Of a stretch of 64,000 bases of DNA, positions 47,758 through 56,358 are shown one piece after another. The stretch spans positions 1 through 64,000 of the forward strand of contig NZ_JABFHF010000008.1 of the NCBI RefSeq assembly GCF_015476655.1, written 5' to 3'. Position 1 is the first letter of the stretch; each line of letters begins with the position of its first letter. Source of the DNA: Aquiflexum lacus (GTDB lineage Bacteria; Bacteroidota; Bacteroidia; Cytophagales; Cyclobacteriaceae). A program made the translations under genes and the position numbers. Under the pieces are notes generated by a model. It was given only the letters and a program-made list of their open reading frames with translations. It made no database searches and was not told where the DNA came from.

Positions 47758-49133
47758 GCCCGTGAACCGATTAGTTTTTTCAAAAATGACGTTTTGCCAA
47801 CTTTTAATTGCTTTCCTGTTTCCTGATTGTATTTTTTGAGAACATCCCGGTGAAATGCCTCAAAAAACTCAGGGTTGAAATTGGCTTTATTCAGGTTGAC
47901 CATTACTTTTTCCAGCTTCCAACCATCCGTGATGGCTTTGTCGAAAAATTCATGTCTTAACCTCCAACCAAAAGCGTTCACTCCAACAATGGCCATGTCA
48001 CTTTTTTGATAAAGAATCCGGAGACAAGCTTTGCCTCCCTGATGTTCCCAATAAAAACTCCCGATATACTCATCCCAAAAGGGCGGGACATGTCCATAAG
48101 TTTGGTATTCTATATCCAGGAATTTTGCAGAATTGAACCATATTCCGGGCTGATATGACACTGACTTTTGGTGGGTAAGGTTATGGGCCAAAGTTTCCCC
48201 GTGCATCCTACCCGTGTACCAAACTTGCTCAATATTTTTCCGATCGGAAGCAAGTGCTTCTTGAAATTCCGCACAATCCCCAATGGCATAGATATCAGGG
48301 ATATTGGTTTCAAAATAGGCATTGACCAAAATACCACGCTGTATTTGTAGGGAAGGTTCATTTTCCTCCACAGGATTATTTTTCAGGAAATCCACATTGG
48401 GACTTACCCCGGCAGTCAGTCCTACAAATTGGCAAACAATGACTTCTCCGGTTTTTGTACTTATGGCCTTTACCCTACCACTTTCATCTGGTATAATTTC
48501 ATGCAATTCGGTTTCCAGCCTGAGGTCTATATGGTGTTCTTTGATGTGTCTGTTGATCATTTGGGATTCCTCAAAGGGCAGTATATTGTCCCAAAAATTC
48601 TTTTCCCTGACCAAAAAAGTGACAGGAATATCCCTGCTTTTCAGCATCTCAGCCATTTCTATCCCAATCAAACCACCACCTACAATAACTGCCCTATTGA
48701 TATTTTGAGTGTGTTTTTCCATGGATTCCAGATCCTGATAGGAATACAAGCCCTGCACACCTATCGAGTCCTGTCCGGGCCAGCCAAACTTATTGGGTTT
48801 GGAGCCTGTTGCCAAAATCAACACATCATAGTCCAGTGTTTTGCCATTTTGAAAATTCAGTTTCTTATTTCCAAAATCGACTTTTTCCACCCAACCCTTT
48901 ACAAGGTCCAATCTGTTCTTTTCCCAAAACCAATCCTCATAGGGTTTGGTATGTTCATATTTCATGTGGCCCATGTATATGTACATCAGGGCTGTTCTGG
49001 AAAAGAAATGTTCTGTTTCACCCGACACAATGGTGATGGAAACACCCTCATCGTTTTTTCGGATGTACCTGGCACAGGTTACTCCTGAAATGCCATTTCC
49101 TATAATGACTATATGTTTGTGGGATTTATTCAT
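47754..49133 (-). CDS. FAD/NAD(P)-dependent pyridine-nucleotide-disulphide-type oxidoreductase
   Basis: 459 aa, soluble. FAD-binding GNGISGVTCA sits near residue 12. The second dinucleotide site is GGGLIGIEMAE near 150. The FAD-closing motif is DIYAIGDCAE near 285. There is no CxxxxC redox disulphide, so it resembles ferredoxin/rubredoxin/nitrite-reductase-type reductases rather than thiol reductases. The C-terminal roughly 120 residues are an extra domain ending in a basic tail. It overlaps the upstream DUF547 gene by 8 bases and the downstream polyferredoxin gene by 4. Likely donor of electrons to that polyferredoxin. Confidence 0.85.
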   Translation of the reverse strand: MNKSHKHIVIIGNGISGVTCARYIRKNDEGVSITIVSGETEHFFSRTALMYIYMGHMKYEHTKPYEDWFWEKNRLDLVKGWVEKVDFGNKKLNFQNGKTLDYDVLILATGSKPNKFGWPGQDSIGVQGLYSYQDLESMEKHTQNINRAVIVGGGLIGIEMAEMLKSRDIPVTFLVREKNFWDNILPFEESQMINRHIKEHHIDLRLETELHEIIPDESGRVKAISTKTGEVIVCQFVGLTAGVSPNVDFLKNNPVEENEPSLQIQRGILVNAYFETNIPDIYAIGDCAEFQEALASDRKNIEQVWYTGRMHGETLAHNLTHQKSVSYQPGIWFNSAKFLDIEYQTYGHVPPFWDEYIGSFYWEHQGGKACLRILYQKSDMAIVGVNAFGWRLRHEFFDKAITDGWKLEKVMVNLNKANFNPEFFEAFHRDVLKKYNQETGKQLKVGKTSFLKKLIGSRA

Positions 49134-49881
49134 TCAGGGACCAGTTGTATTCAAGGTAAGAAACTTTCGCTTTGGGATTGATTTTCACGGTTGAATATTG
49201 GTTAATGTAGTCAATTAAACTTCCATTTTTAGTGAAATCTCCTTGGAACCAAGAAAAAATCTTGGAAATTTCAAGTTGATCCTTACTGATTCTATTTCTT
49301 TTGGGGTCATTGATAAAGCCTTTGGCAACTTTATCCAATTGTGAATTTATCCGGTTGGGAAAAAATGCCTCATTCAAAAGCGGAGGACATGAAAAAGAGG
49401 CACAGTTGATCGCAAAATGGATGCGCGGCTCATCAAACTCCTTTCTCAGGATTTTATGTTCAATCTCATCAAGGTTTGCATCATCTCCCCCAATCTTGAA
49501 AAATTTAATGTGCCAAACTGTATTTACCAAAGGTATTTTTATTTTGGGATGCAGGTCCTGAATGCTTGCTACAGGATAATTGTCAATAATGAGCTTAACC
49601 GTAAAAGCATTATAAGCATTGATCCAATAAGCCAATTGCTCATTTTTTGTCCATTTTTGTTTGTCGGGAGCATTGTTGCTCAAAAGATCCAAATATTCGT
49701 CCAACTTCTCTTTGTCCTCAATAAAACCTTTATAGTTGACTACCCCTTCCTTGCTGACATGTTTTTTCAATAATTCATCGAAGATCAGATGAGATGGTGG
49801 AGTTGAATCTTTTTGGCCCAAATCAGACGCCTGACAGGACAAAAATGAAAAGATAAATAATAAATGAATTAATATTTTCAT
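49126..49881 (-). CDS. DUF547 lipoprotein
   Basis: 251 aa. Lipoprotein signal with acylated Cys16 (SFLSC). The body is a DUF547 domain: VNYKGF, LAYWINAYNAFTVKLIIDNYP, the IHFAINCASFSCPPL block with its two conserved Cys, and a C-terminal SYLEYNWSLN. The family has no assigned biochemical function; conserved Cys and His hint at a thiol or metal chemistry, but that is speculation. It is first in the operon with the FAD oxidoreductase and polyferredoxin, so it may be the extracytoplasmic partner of that chain. Confidence 0.85.
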   Translation of the reverse strand: MKILIHLLFIFSFLSCQASDLGQKDSTPPSHLIFDELLKKHVSKEGVVNYKGFIEDKEKLDEYLDLLSNNAPDKQKWTKNEQLAYWINAYNAFTVKLIIDNYPVASIQDLHPKIKIPLVNTVWHIKFFKIGGDDANLDEIEHKILRKEFDEPRIHFAINCASFSCPPLLNEAFFPNRINSQLDKVAKGFINDPKRNRISKDQLEISKIFSWFQGDFTKNGSLIDYINQYSTVKINPKAKVSYLEYNWSLNE

Positions 49882-49982
49882 GAAGGAAGCTAAAATGGTT
49901 TTGAGAAATTACGGTATCTACCAAGTATCAGATTTCAAAATTAACCCATCTGAATAACAAATCCTGTCGCTTACATGACAAT

Positions 49983-50471
49983 TCAATACACCTTTTTCCC
50001 TTTTTCAAGCCAAATCCCCCAAATGCGGCTGAATGCATGCACCTCTTCTGTCTCCTCCTCATTATTGTAAACAGGATTATCCTCATTTACCCAATGAAAA
50101 ATTCCACCATACAAATTATAAACTTCCTGATAACCAGCAGATTTGAGTTTTTTTCCAATATCCTGACTTCTGGCACCGATAGAGCAGTAAACTACAATAG
50201 TCTCATCTTTAGGGATATCCTTTAAGCTTTCCATCGAAAAAGTCTCATAACCGACCCATGTCGCTCCTTTCAACTGACTGACTTCAAATTCTTCTTTCTC
50301 CCGGGTATCAAGTAAAATTGCACTTTCTAAAATCTTTTCCTGATCCGGGTAAACGACTGGAAAATCTTTGTCATAATATCCTTTAAGCAGGGTTTTGTAG
50401 GCAAGGCTTTGCCCAAAGGACAAAGAGCTAATTGCAAGAAATAAAATAATTAGGGTTAGACGAAGGTTCAT
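49983..50471 (-). CDS. Exported rhodanese-like protein
   Basis: 162 aa. A cleavable signal peptide (about 1-21, ends SFGQ) is followed by one rhodanese domain: LLDTREKEEFEVSQLKGA, then the active-site loop CSIGARS with Cys96, then GYQEVYNLYGGIFHWVNE. The six-residue loop fits sulphurtransferases. It probably handles persulphide sulphur in the periplasm. It lies 101 bases upstream of the DUF547-led operon on the same strand and 226 bases after the Crp/Fnr gene. Confidence 0.85.
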   Translation of the reverse strand: MNLRLTLIILFLAISSLSFGQSLAYKTLLKGYYDKDFPVVYPDQEKILESAILLDTREKEEFEVSQLKGATWVGYETFSMESLKDIPKDETIVVYCSIGARSQDIGKKLKSAGYQEVYNLYGGIFHWVNEDNPVYNNEEETEEVHAFSRIWGIWLEKGKKVY

Positions 50472-50697
50472 GGCTTGACAACAATAACAGATTCAAAATG
50501 ATTTCTGATATTTTAAATTCAGAAGGATCGGTGCCGTGTAAAATAGAAAATCATAAAAATTATACTTTGGGCGTCATTGAATAGAACGCTCCTGAGCTCA
50601 GTGAGCATTCAGGAAGTCCTGATGCTGATTTTCAGGATAAACGCAGATAAATAAATCTGTGCAAATCAGCTCTATCAGCATTCAATAATAAACCTAA

Positions 50698-51411
50698 TCA
50701 TCCATAAAAATCCGAAAGCCTCGCAAGTCCTTTTTTATCCAACACAATGATTTTTTTACCTTCAAATTCAATCAATTGATCTTTTTTGAATTCAGATAAT
50801 AACCTGATGACGGTTTCTGTAGCAGTTCCCACCAATCCGGCAATTTCTTCTCTAGTGAGAATAATATCAATTTTCTCTCCCTCAGATCCATCAATACCAT
50901 AAGTTTCACTCAACTTCAATAAAGTAAATGCAAGCCGCTCTCTGATTGATTTTTGGGTGGCATCGGTGAGTTTTTCCTCCATCACCCCCAAGTCATGGCA
51001 AAGTGCCTTGGTCACCCTCCTATGAAAGCCGGTATCTTCCGCCAGAACTTTAAGAAAAGATTCCCGGGGAACAAAACAAATCTTTGCATCTTCCACAATT
51101 GTCGCAGAATTGGAGTAAGACTCTTCTCCCAAAAGAGAAGAATATCCCAAGAAGTCTCCTTTCTTGGCCAACCTCACTATCTGTTCTTTACCATTTGAGG
51201 CAGTTTTATACACCTTGACAATACCGTCATTGATGCAAAAAACCCCAAGTGGTTTGGTGCCTTCATAAAAAAGAATCTGTCCTTTTTTATGGGTTATAAA
51301 GTTCTTGCTATCAGACAGGTGACAAAGATGTTGCTCAGAAAGATCAGAGAAAAGTGAGAACTTTCTGCTCATGCAAAGCTCACAGGGTGTGCTTTTTTGT
51401 TTGACTTTCAT
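50698..51411 (-). CDS. Crp/Fnr-family transcription regulator with N-terminal cysteines
   Basis: 237 aa. A cyclic-nucleotide-binding-type jellyroll (about 20-140) lacks the obvious cAMP-contacting RxS pattern. A long dimer helix follows, then a winged-helix domain with EEIAGLVGTATETVIRLLSEFKK (about 185-210). Cysteines at 10, 13, 30, 59 and 112 include an N-terminal CELC pair, reminiscent of FNR iron-sulphur ligands (Cys20, 23, 29, 122 in E. coli FNR), so oxygen or NO sensing is possible but unproven. The neighbouring rhodanese and redox operon on the same strand are plausible targets. Confidence 0.85.
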   Translation of the reverse strand: MKVKQKSTPCELCMSRKFSLFSDLSEQHLCHLSDSKNFITHKKGQILFYEGTKPLGVFCINDGIVKVYKTASNGKEQIVRLAKKGDFLGYSSLLGEESYSNSATIVEDAKICFVPRESFLKVLAEDTGFHRRVTKALCHDLGVMEEKLTDATQKSIRERLAFTLLKLSETYGIDGSEGEKIDIILTREEIAGLVGTATETVIRLLSEFKKDQLIEFEGKKIIVLDKKGLARLSDFYG

Positions 51412-51437
51412 TGTTCAATTAATTATTGTTTTCGTCT

Positions 51438-51445
51438 CAAACTTA
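51438..51445 (-). promoter_or_regulatory. Candidate -7 element for the Crp/Fnr gene
   Basis: The minus strand reads TAAGTTTG, a match to TAnnTTTG, 26 bases before the ATG. The -33 region reads GTTT, a weak match. Confidence 0.4.
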
Positions 51446-51486
51446 TTGGTTAAAGATAACATAAAACATGACAGAAATCACAATTA

Positions 51487-51960
51487 TCATAATTGAAATT
51501 GGGGTAGATCTGATAGTTGTTCATATTTTTGTTCATTTCTGATAAATGCCAAAAATATATGTTGCTTCCCGTTACTGATACCCATGTATGGTGCCCCAAC
51601 GGTTTTATTGTACACTGCAACCTGTTCTACGGTCTTTTGGGATAATTTGACATCAGTGGCCTTACATTCAATCAATAGAAAGGGATTGCCACTCCTGTCA
51701 AGGATTAGGATATCGAATCTTTTTAAGAGGTTATTGTATTGTATACTTTTTTCAAGTGCAAAGAGGCTCTTTGGATATTGTTTGTATTCCACCAAAAAAC
51801 TGATCATGTGTTGCCTGACCCATTCTTCAGGTGTCAATATCAAAAACTTCTTCCTCATTGCATCGAAAATGCTCAAGGTACCTTTGTGCTCCCTGATATT
51901 GAATTTGAATTCAGGGAAATTAAGTGGTTGCTGCATAAATGCATACTTTTCCGATACCAT
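51487..51960 (-). CDS. Type I restriction R-subunit N-terminal-like (HsdR_N) stand-alone protein
   Basis: 157 aa. It has the PD-(D/E)xK-like core of the HsdR_N family: FDILILDRSGNPFLLIECKA, with the Asp and the E-x-K of a nuclease active site. A preceding EEWVRQHMISFLVEYKQYP helix and a following VEQVAVYNKTVGAPYMGISNG are also family-like. It lacks the helicase and other parts of a restriction enzyme and no hsdM/hsdS is near, so it is the small stand-alone form common in Bacteroidota. Role unknown; DNA binding or cleavage is inferred. M9 is an alternative start. Confidence 0.75.
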   Translation of the reverse strand: MVSEKYAFMQQPLNFPEFKFNIREHKGTLSIFDAMRKKFLILTPEEWVRQHMISFLVEYKQYPKSLFALEKSIQYNNLLKRFDILILDRSGNPFLLIECKATDVKLSQKTVEQVAVYNKTVGAPYMGISNGKQHIFLAFIRNEQKYEQLSDLPQFQL

Positions 51961-52112
51961 GGCGCAAATATGGTGGGATTTTGGAAATAACCGAAAATCT
52001 CCCTTCCAGAAAAATTTAGAAATTTCTTAATTTTAGTGCGTTCACTAATTAAACCCCTGAAGAGTTTGAATTTTTGTGAGAGTTTCGTACAAATAGTTCC
52101 ACTGAGCAAACA

Positions 52113-52808
52113 TCAAAACTCCAAATAAGGCTTTAACCTCTCCAACCATTCTTCATTAAAGATTTTAATTTTGAGAAGATCTTCGGCTTGAGAATAGGGA
52201 CCGTGTTGTTCCCTGTAGGCCACTATCACCTTTGACGCACCATAAGTCAAATAAGGGTGTTTCGCCAAAGAAGCAGCATCTAATTGGTTAATTTTAAGTT
52301 TATTTTTTATCCCTGGCTCAAAATCAAAATACTCAAAAATATTCTCCATTACCTCCGGTGTCATCCCATAAACATCAAGCAACTGCTCCTTATCGTGTAA
52401 CCCACCAATGTTTTCCCTGAACTTGACAACCCGGGCTGCCATGGTCTGCCCAATGCCCGGTACAATCTGCAGGACAACTGAATCAGCTTCATAGAAATCG
52501 AGTTTATTAAACTGTGGAGACCTGACTCTTTGGTATTGTCCTGCTCTTCGAACGGTATCTTGTCCGGATTTCATTTCAGAAATAAATGAAAAAGATTCAT
52601 AGGGCTTCCATCCAGCTTGTATCAGACTGTCTGCTTTTTGAATATAGCGCTCATATCGCTCTTTATTTTGGTGGTGGAGGAACTGATTGTACACTGATGG
52701 AATTAGATACAAAAGGAATATGGCAGGAAATACCAAAAGCAACCCTCTGGATTCCCTCTGCGAAAACCCAAAATAGGATCTTAGAAAAAATAAAAACTTT
52801 GTTTTCAT
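52113..52808 (-). CDS. Helix-hairpin-helix protein (ComEA-like), membrane-anchored
   Basis: 231 aa from the ATG at 52808 (the frame also extends to a TTG three codons earlier). One membrane helix lies near 20-40 (LLLVFPAIFLLYLIPSVY), with two HhH-type repeats after it: VLQIVPGIGQTMAARVVKFREN near 105-135 and LAKHPYLTYGASKVIVAYREQHG near 175-205, each followed by a DLLKIKIF/QLLDVYGM-type turn. It resembles ComEA/T2SS-K helix-hairpin-helix domains that bind DNA without sequence specificity. DNA uptake is possible, but no other com gene is nearby. Confidence 0.75.
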   Translation of the reverse strand: MKTKFLFFLRSYFGFSQRESRGLLLVFPAIFLLYLIPSVYNQFLHHQNKERYERYIQKADSLIQAGWKPYESFSFISEMKSGQDTVRRAGQYQRVRSPQFNKLDFYEADSVVLQIVPGIGQTMAARVVKFRENIGGLHDKEQLLDVYGMTPEVMENIFEYFDFEPGIKNKLKINQLDAASLAKHPYLTYGASKVIVAYREQHGPYSQAEDLLKIKIFNEEWLERLKPYLEF

Positions 52809-52995
52809 AAAAATCAAACATCTAAGATATAATCATTGACCGTATCTATTAGGGATAATTTAATACAATTGGTTTTAATTTCCAATTATTCCGAATATTG
52901 TTCATAAAATGAAGTATCGGAAGCCTTTGTTATTTAGACAGGTTTTAAATTACTCCGAGTATTGGTTAATTATTTATTTACTACTTAAACTGAAT

Positions 52996-53003
52996 TAAAT
53001 TTG
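52996..53003 (+). promoter_or_regulatory. Candidate -7 element for hemA
   Basis: TAAATTTG ends only 7 bases before the hemA ATG. If used, the transcript would be almost leaderless. The TTG at 52962 is too far (31 bases) for a normal -33 element. Confidence 0.35.
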
Positions 53004-53010
53004 TCACCGA

Positions 53011-54294
53011 ATGAAGCCTGAAATGCAAAACAAGTTTAGAGCCTTAAGTTTATCCCATAAGAGTGCTCCTGTTGAAATACGGGAAGTCATTGCTCTTGAT
53101 GAAGGTTCTATTCATTCCCTTCTGGTAAAAATGAAGGATTTTTTCAGTATTTCAGATACATTGATTCTTTCCACCTGCAACAGGACAGAAGTATACTATT
53201 CCCATGAATTGGACCTGAGTACTGAAATCATCAAGTTAATCGGTTTGGAAAAGGGACTTCCCAATGTGGTTGATTATTTGGAATACTTCAAAATATTCAA
53301 CAACGACAGAGAAGGAATAGATCATTTGTTTAAAGTATCGATGGGCTTGGAGGCACAGGTAGTGGGAGACATGCAGATTTCAAATCAGGTAAAAAGGGCT
53401 TATCAGGCTTCTGCTGATTTGGATATGGCAGGTCCATTTCTCCATCGCTTAATGCATACTGTTTTTTTTACCAATAAAAGAGTGGTTCAAGAAACCGCAT
53501 TCCGTGACGGTGCCGCTTCCATGTCTTACGCAGCTGTAGAGTTGATTGAGGAATTGACTTCCAATACTTATCAGCCAAGGATACTTTTGATCGGTGTGGG
53601 TGAAATAGGAGAAGATGTAGCCAAGAATATGGTGCACATTCCTGAAGCTAAAGTCACCATTACAAACAGGACATTTGAAAGGGCCGAAGCCCTTGCCCAA
53701 GAATTGGGTTTTGAAGTAATACCTTTTGAGGATTGTATTGAAGCAATGAAAGAAGCTGACGTAATCGTCTCTTCAATTATGAAATCGGAGCCTTTTATCA
53801 CCAAGGCCTTGGTAAAGCAAATGGAAATCCCAAGCTACAAACTTTTTATTGACCTTTCGGTTCCAAGAAGTGTTGAAACATCTATCGAGGGTGTTCCCGG
53901 GGCAATATTATATAATGTTGACAATATCAGAAGTAAAGCGTCTGCCACTTTGGAGAAAAGATTAGCGGCCATACCGGAAGTAGAAAATATCATTGGGCAA
54001 AGTATTGATGATTTTTACAATTGGAAAAAAGAAATGATGGTATCCCCTACCATCAATAAATTGAAGAATGCCTTAGAACAGATTCGTCAAGAGGAAATGG
54101 AGCGTTTTTTAAAAAATGCTGACCAATCTCAGATTGCTGTTATTGATAAAATAACGAAGAGCATGATGCAGAAAATCCTCAAAGTACCTGTCGTACAATT
54201 ACGGGCAGCCTGCCAAAAAGATGAGGCAGACAAAATGATAGATATCATTTCTGATCTATTTGATCTTGAGAAGGTCAATGAGAAGAAATCATAA
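53011..54294 (+). CDS. hemA: Glutamyl-tRNA reductase
   Basis: 427 aa, normal length. It reduces glutamyl-tRNA(Glu) to glutamate-1-semialdehyde with NADPH, the first step of C5 haem synthesis. The catalytic domain has LSHKSAPVEIRE and nucleophile Cys56 in LSTCNRTEVYY, then GLEAQVVGDMQI. The NADPH-binding domain has LLIGVGEIGEDVAKN near 190, and the C-terminal dimerisation helix contains KITKSMMQKILKVPVVQLR. Haem genes often sit elsewhere in Bacteroidota; here it stands alone, divergent from the HhH gene. It ends LEKVNEKKS. Confidence 0.95.
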   Translation: MKPEMQNKFRALSLSHKSAPVEIREVIALDEGSIHSLLVKMKDFFSISDTLILSTCNRTEVYYSHELDLSTEIIKLIGLEKGLPNVVDYLEYFKIFNNDREGIDHLFKVSMGLEAQVVGDMQISNQVKRAYQASADLDMAGPFLHRLMHTVFFTNKRVVQETAFRDGAASMSYAAVELIEELTSNTYQPRILLIGVGEIGEDVAKNMVHIPEAKVTITNRTFERAEALAQELGFEVIPFEDCIEAMKEADVIVSSIMKSEPFITKALVKQMEIPSYKLFIDLSVPRSVETSIEGVPGAILYNVDNIRSKASATLEKRLAAIPEVENIIGQSIDDFYNWKKEMMVSPTINKLKNALEQIRQEEMERFLKNADQSQIAVIDKITKSMMQKILKVPVVQLRAACQKDEADKMIDIISDLFDLEKVNEKKS

Positions 54295-54522
54295 TCTTTT
54301 TAATGGTTATCCGCTTCTTTGCCAGTTACCCATAATTCTATTACAAATAGAATGGAAGACTGAAATTGGCATCAATTCAATATCAACCTGCCATTACCCT
54401 AGATTATTATCATTCCTTGTAACCTTCAAAAAGACCACAATTAATTTGTCCCACAACAAATATGGATAAGGTATTGAATTCCCACACCAATCCTTTTAAA
54501 TTACGCTTTGAAGTTATCAAAT

Positions 54523-56103
54523 ATGAATAATCGCCAATATTGGGTAGCAGCCTGTGCCTCTACCCTATTGTTATTTTTGACGCTTACCAGTAGCTCTGCC
54601 CAAACTTATGAGATTTATGATCAGAATCTCAAACTTAAATCCCGTGTGGAATATGATGAAATCAGCATTTTAGGGGAATCGGTAAGAATAAGTTCATCAA
54701 ACAAAGAATTAAAGCTACTCAGCAAAGAGTTAAAACCTTTTGTGAACCTGAAGGCAGAAACCGTGATAGGATACCATCAACCTTGGATCATCATTGAAGG
54801 TCCGAATGGGAAGGGTGTTTTTCATGAATACGGAGAAGAGGTTTTTTTGGCGGAGTATGATGATATTCAGACTTTTTACACACTTGTCTTGGCCAAAAAA
54901 GGAGAGCAATATTGGATTTATGATCATTCCACAAGAAACACAGCCCTCATTGGAAGTTTTGATCATGCTATCATGGCACGAAATGGTCAGGTAATTGCCA
55001 AAACAGAACAAGGGGATTATCTTCCTTTGTCAAAAAATCCGGAACATTTGTATTCGGAAATAAAGGAAATCAATGAGAATTTTCTGTTATCTAAAGAAAG
55101 CTCGGGTTATGGTCTGATCAATAGAGAAGGAGAGTATGTTTTGCAGCCTATCATCGACCACATTGCTCATATTGAGGATAATTATTTTTATGCTTTTGAC
55201 GGAAACCAATATATGTTGATCAGAGGGCGGGAAGAAAAGGTTGACATTACCTATACTTCCTACCATAAGATTACGCTGGAAGACGGCTTGATGCTTGAAT
55301 ACATCCATGGGAAACTCAGAAGGGTAATGAAAAATGATGGGATTCTACTGGATCAGACTGGAATGGACAAGGTATTCAGGGTGGGTCAGAAGTATTACAA
55401 TGTACTTTTAAAAGATAATCGGATTGGCTTATTGGGCTCAAATGGCTGGATTATCAACCCTGTTGACGGGAATTTAGAAACCATCCTTCCCGGCAACGAG
55501 TCTCTGTTTCCTGCAAAGGAATCCAACTTATTTGGTTTTATCAATCAATCCGGGGCATGGGTTATAGAAAATAGATATGAGGAAGTGAGAAATTTCACGG
55601 AAGGTTTGGCAGCTGTTAAAATTAACGGTGCATGGGAATTTTTAAATAAAGATGGAATCAACATTACCGCTTCTGCATTCGATCAAGTATCTGATTTTAA
55701 TAACAGCTTGGCCTTAGTGAAGAAGAACGGAAAACATAACCTGATTGACCAAAGTGGAAATATCCTTTTAAACGAAGGATACGATAGAATCACAAGGGCT
55801 TTTGAAAATTACTACATATCAGAAAACAACAATCTATTTGGTTTGATTGCCCCAAATGGGAAGGAAATTGTTGAACCAAAATTCCAGGAACTTAGAAGGG
55901 AAGACCTAAATAAGATTCTTGTTAGAATAGGGAATAAATACGGTATCATTGATGAACGGGGAGATTACCTTCTCCCAATCTATTATAAAAATATTCTTTT
56001 TGATTTAGGTGGCAACCAAATATTGGCGGAAGATCAATATCAGTTTCTCCCTTCAGAACCTGAATCAAAGGGTCCTGCACCTAAAAAGAAAAAAGGAGAA
56101 TGA
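54523..56103 (+). CDS. Secreted WG-repeat protein
   Basis: 526 aa from the ATG at 54523; a TTG five codons upstream is the alternative. Signal peptide about 1-27 (ends TSSSAQ). The body carries about eight WG-type repeats of 50-60 residues with the core GLINREGEYVLQPIIDHIAHI, LFGFINQSGAWVIENRYEEV, GLAAVKINGAWEFLNKDG, LALVKKNGKHNLIDQSG and KYGIIDERGDYLLPIYYKNI. It ends in a basic KKKKGE tail. WG repeats are thought to form beta-rich binding surfaces; the ligand is unknown. Terminated by the hairpin at 56301. Confidence 0.85.
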   Translation: MNNRQYWVAACASTLLLFLTLTSSSAQTYEIYDQNLKLKSRVEYDEISILGESVRISSSNKELKLLSKELKPFVNLKAETVIGYHQPWIIIEGPNGKGVFHEYGEEVFLAEYDDIQTFYTLVLAKKGEQYWIYDHSTRNTALIGSFDHAIMARNGQVIAKTEQGDYLPLSKNPEHLYSEIKEINENFLLSKESSGYGLINREGEYVLQPIIDHIAHIEDNYFYAFDGNQYMLIRGREEKVDITYTSYHKITLEDGLMLEYIHGKLRRVMKNDGILLDQTGMDKVFRVGQKYYNVLLKDNRIGLLGSNGWIINPVDGNLETILPGNESLFPAKESNLFGFINQSGAWVIENRYEEVRNFTEGLAAVKINGAWEFLNKDGINITASAFDQVSDFNNSLALVKKNGKHNLIDQSGNILLNEGYDRITRAFENYYISENNNLFGLIAPNGKEIVEPKFQELRREDLNKILVRIGNKYGIIDERGDYLLPIYYKNILFDLGGNQILAEDQYQFLPSEPESKGPAPKKKKGE

Positions 56104-56182
56104 TTAAAATGCGCATTCGCTTCTTTGGCCAGTAACCCAATATTCTTCTACAAACAGTTCGCCTGCCTCTCCGAGAAACGGG

Positions 56183-56212
56183 GAAGTCCGAAGTAGGCAG
56201 TCGGATGGAATG
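56183..56212 (+). repeat. Degenerate heptanucleotide tract
   Basis: gaagtcc, gaagtag, gcagtcg, gatggaa in seven-base steps, between convergent genes. Confidence 0.45.
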
Positions 56213-56300
56213 GAAATTTCGGGTTCCTGACAAAAATTGTTTTGAATTACCATTTTACTGGAAACATTTCGTATATGCTTGATGACCAAAACATATAAAT

Positions 56301-56335
56301 AGAAAAATCCCCGGCTCATTACCAGGGATTTTTCT
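56301..56335. terminator. Bidirectional intrinsic terminator
   Basis: AGAAAAATCCC (56301-56311) pairs perfectly with GGGATTTTTCT (56325-56335), giving T-runs in both directions between the convergent WG-repeat and floA genes. Confidence 0.8.
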
Positions 56336-56358
56336 AGATTATAATATTAATTACCTTA

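Noticed and set aside
48429-49088. 219-codon + frame opposite the FAD oxidoreductase gene
   Set aside because: It is antisense to a gene with clear FAD and NAD motifs and has no recognisable content.
54307-56155. Short similarity (cgcttctttg, ccagt, accca, attct, tacaaa) after hemA and after the WG-repeat gene
   Set aside because: Only about 40 bases with several mismatches and gaps; too weak to call a repeat family from two copies.
56104-56319. 71-codon minus frame between the WG-repeat gene and floA
   Set aside because: It overlaps a heptad tract and the bidirectional terminator and shows no family features.
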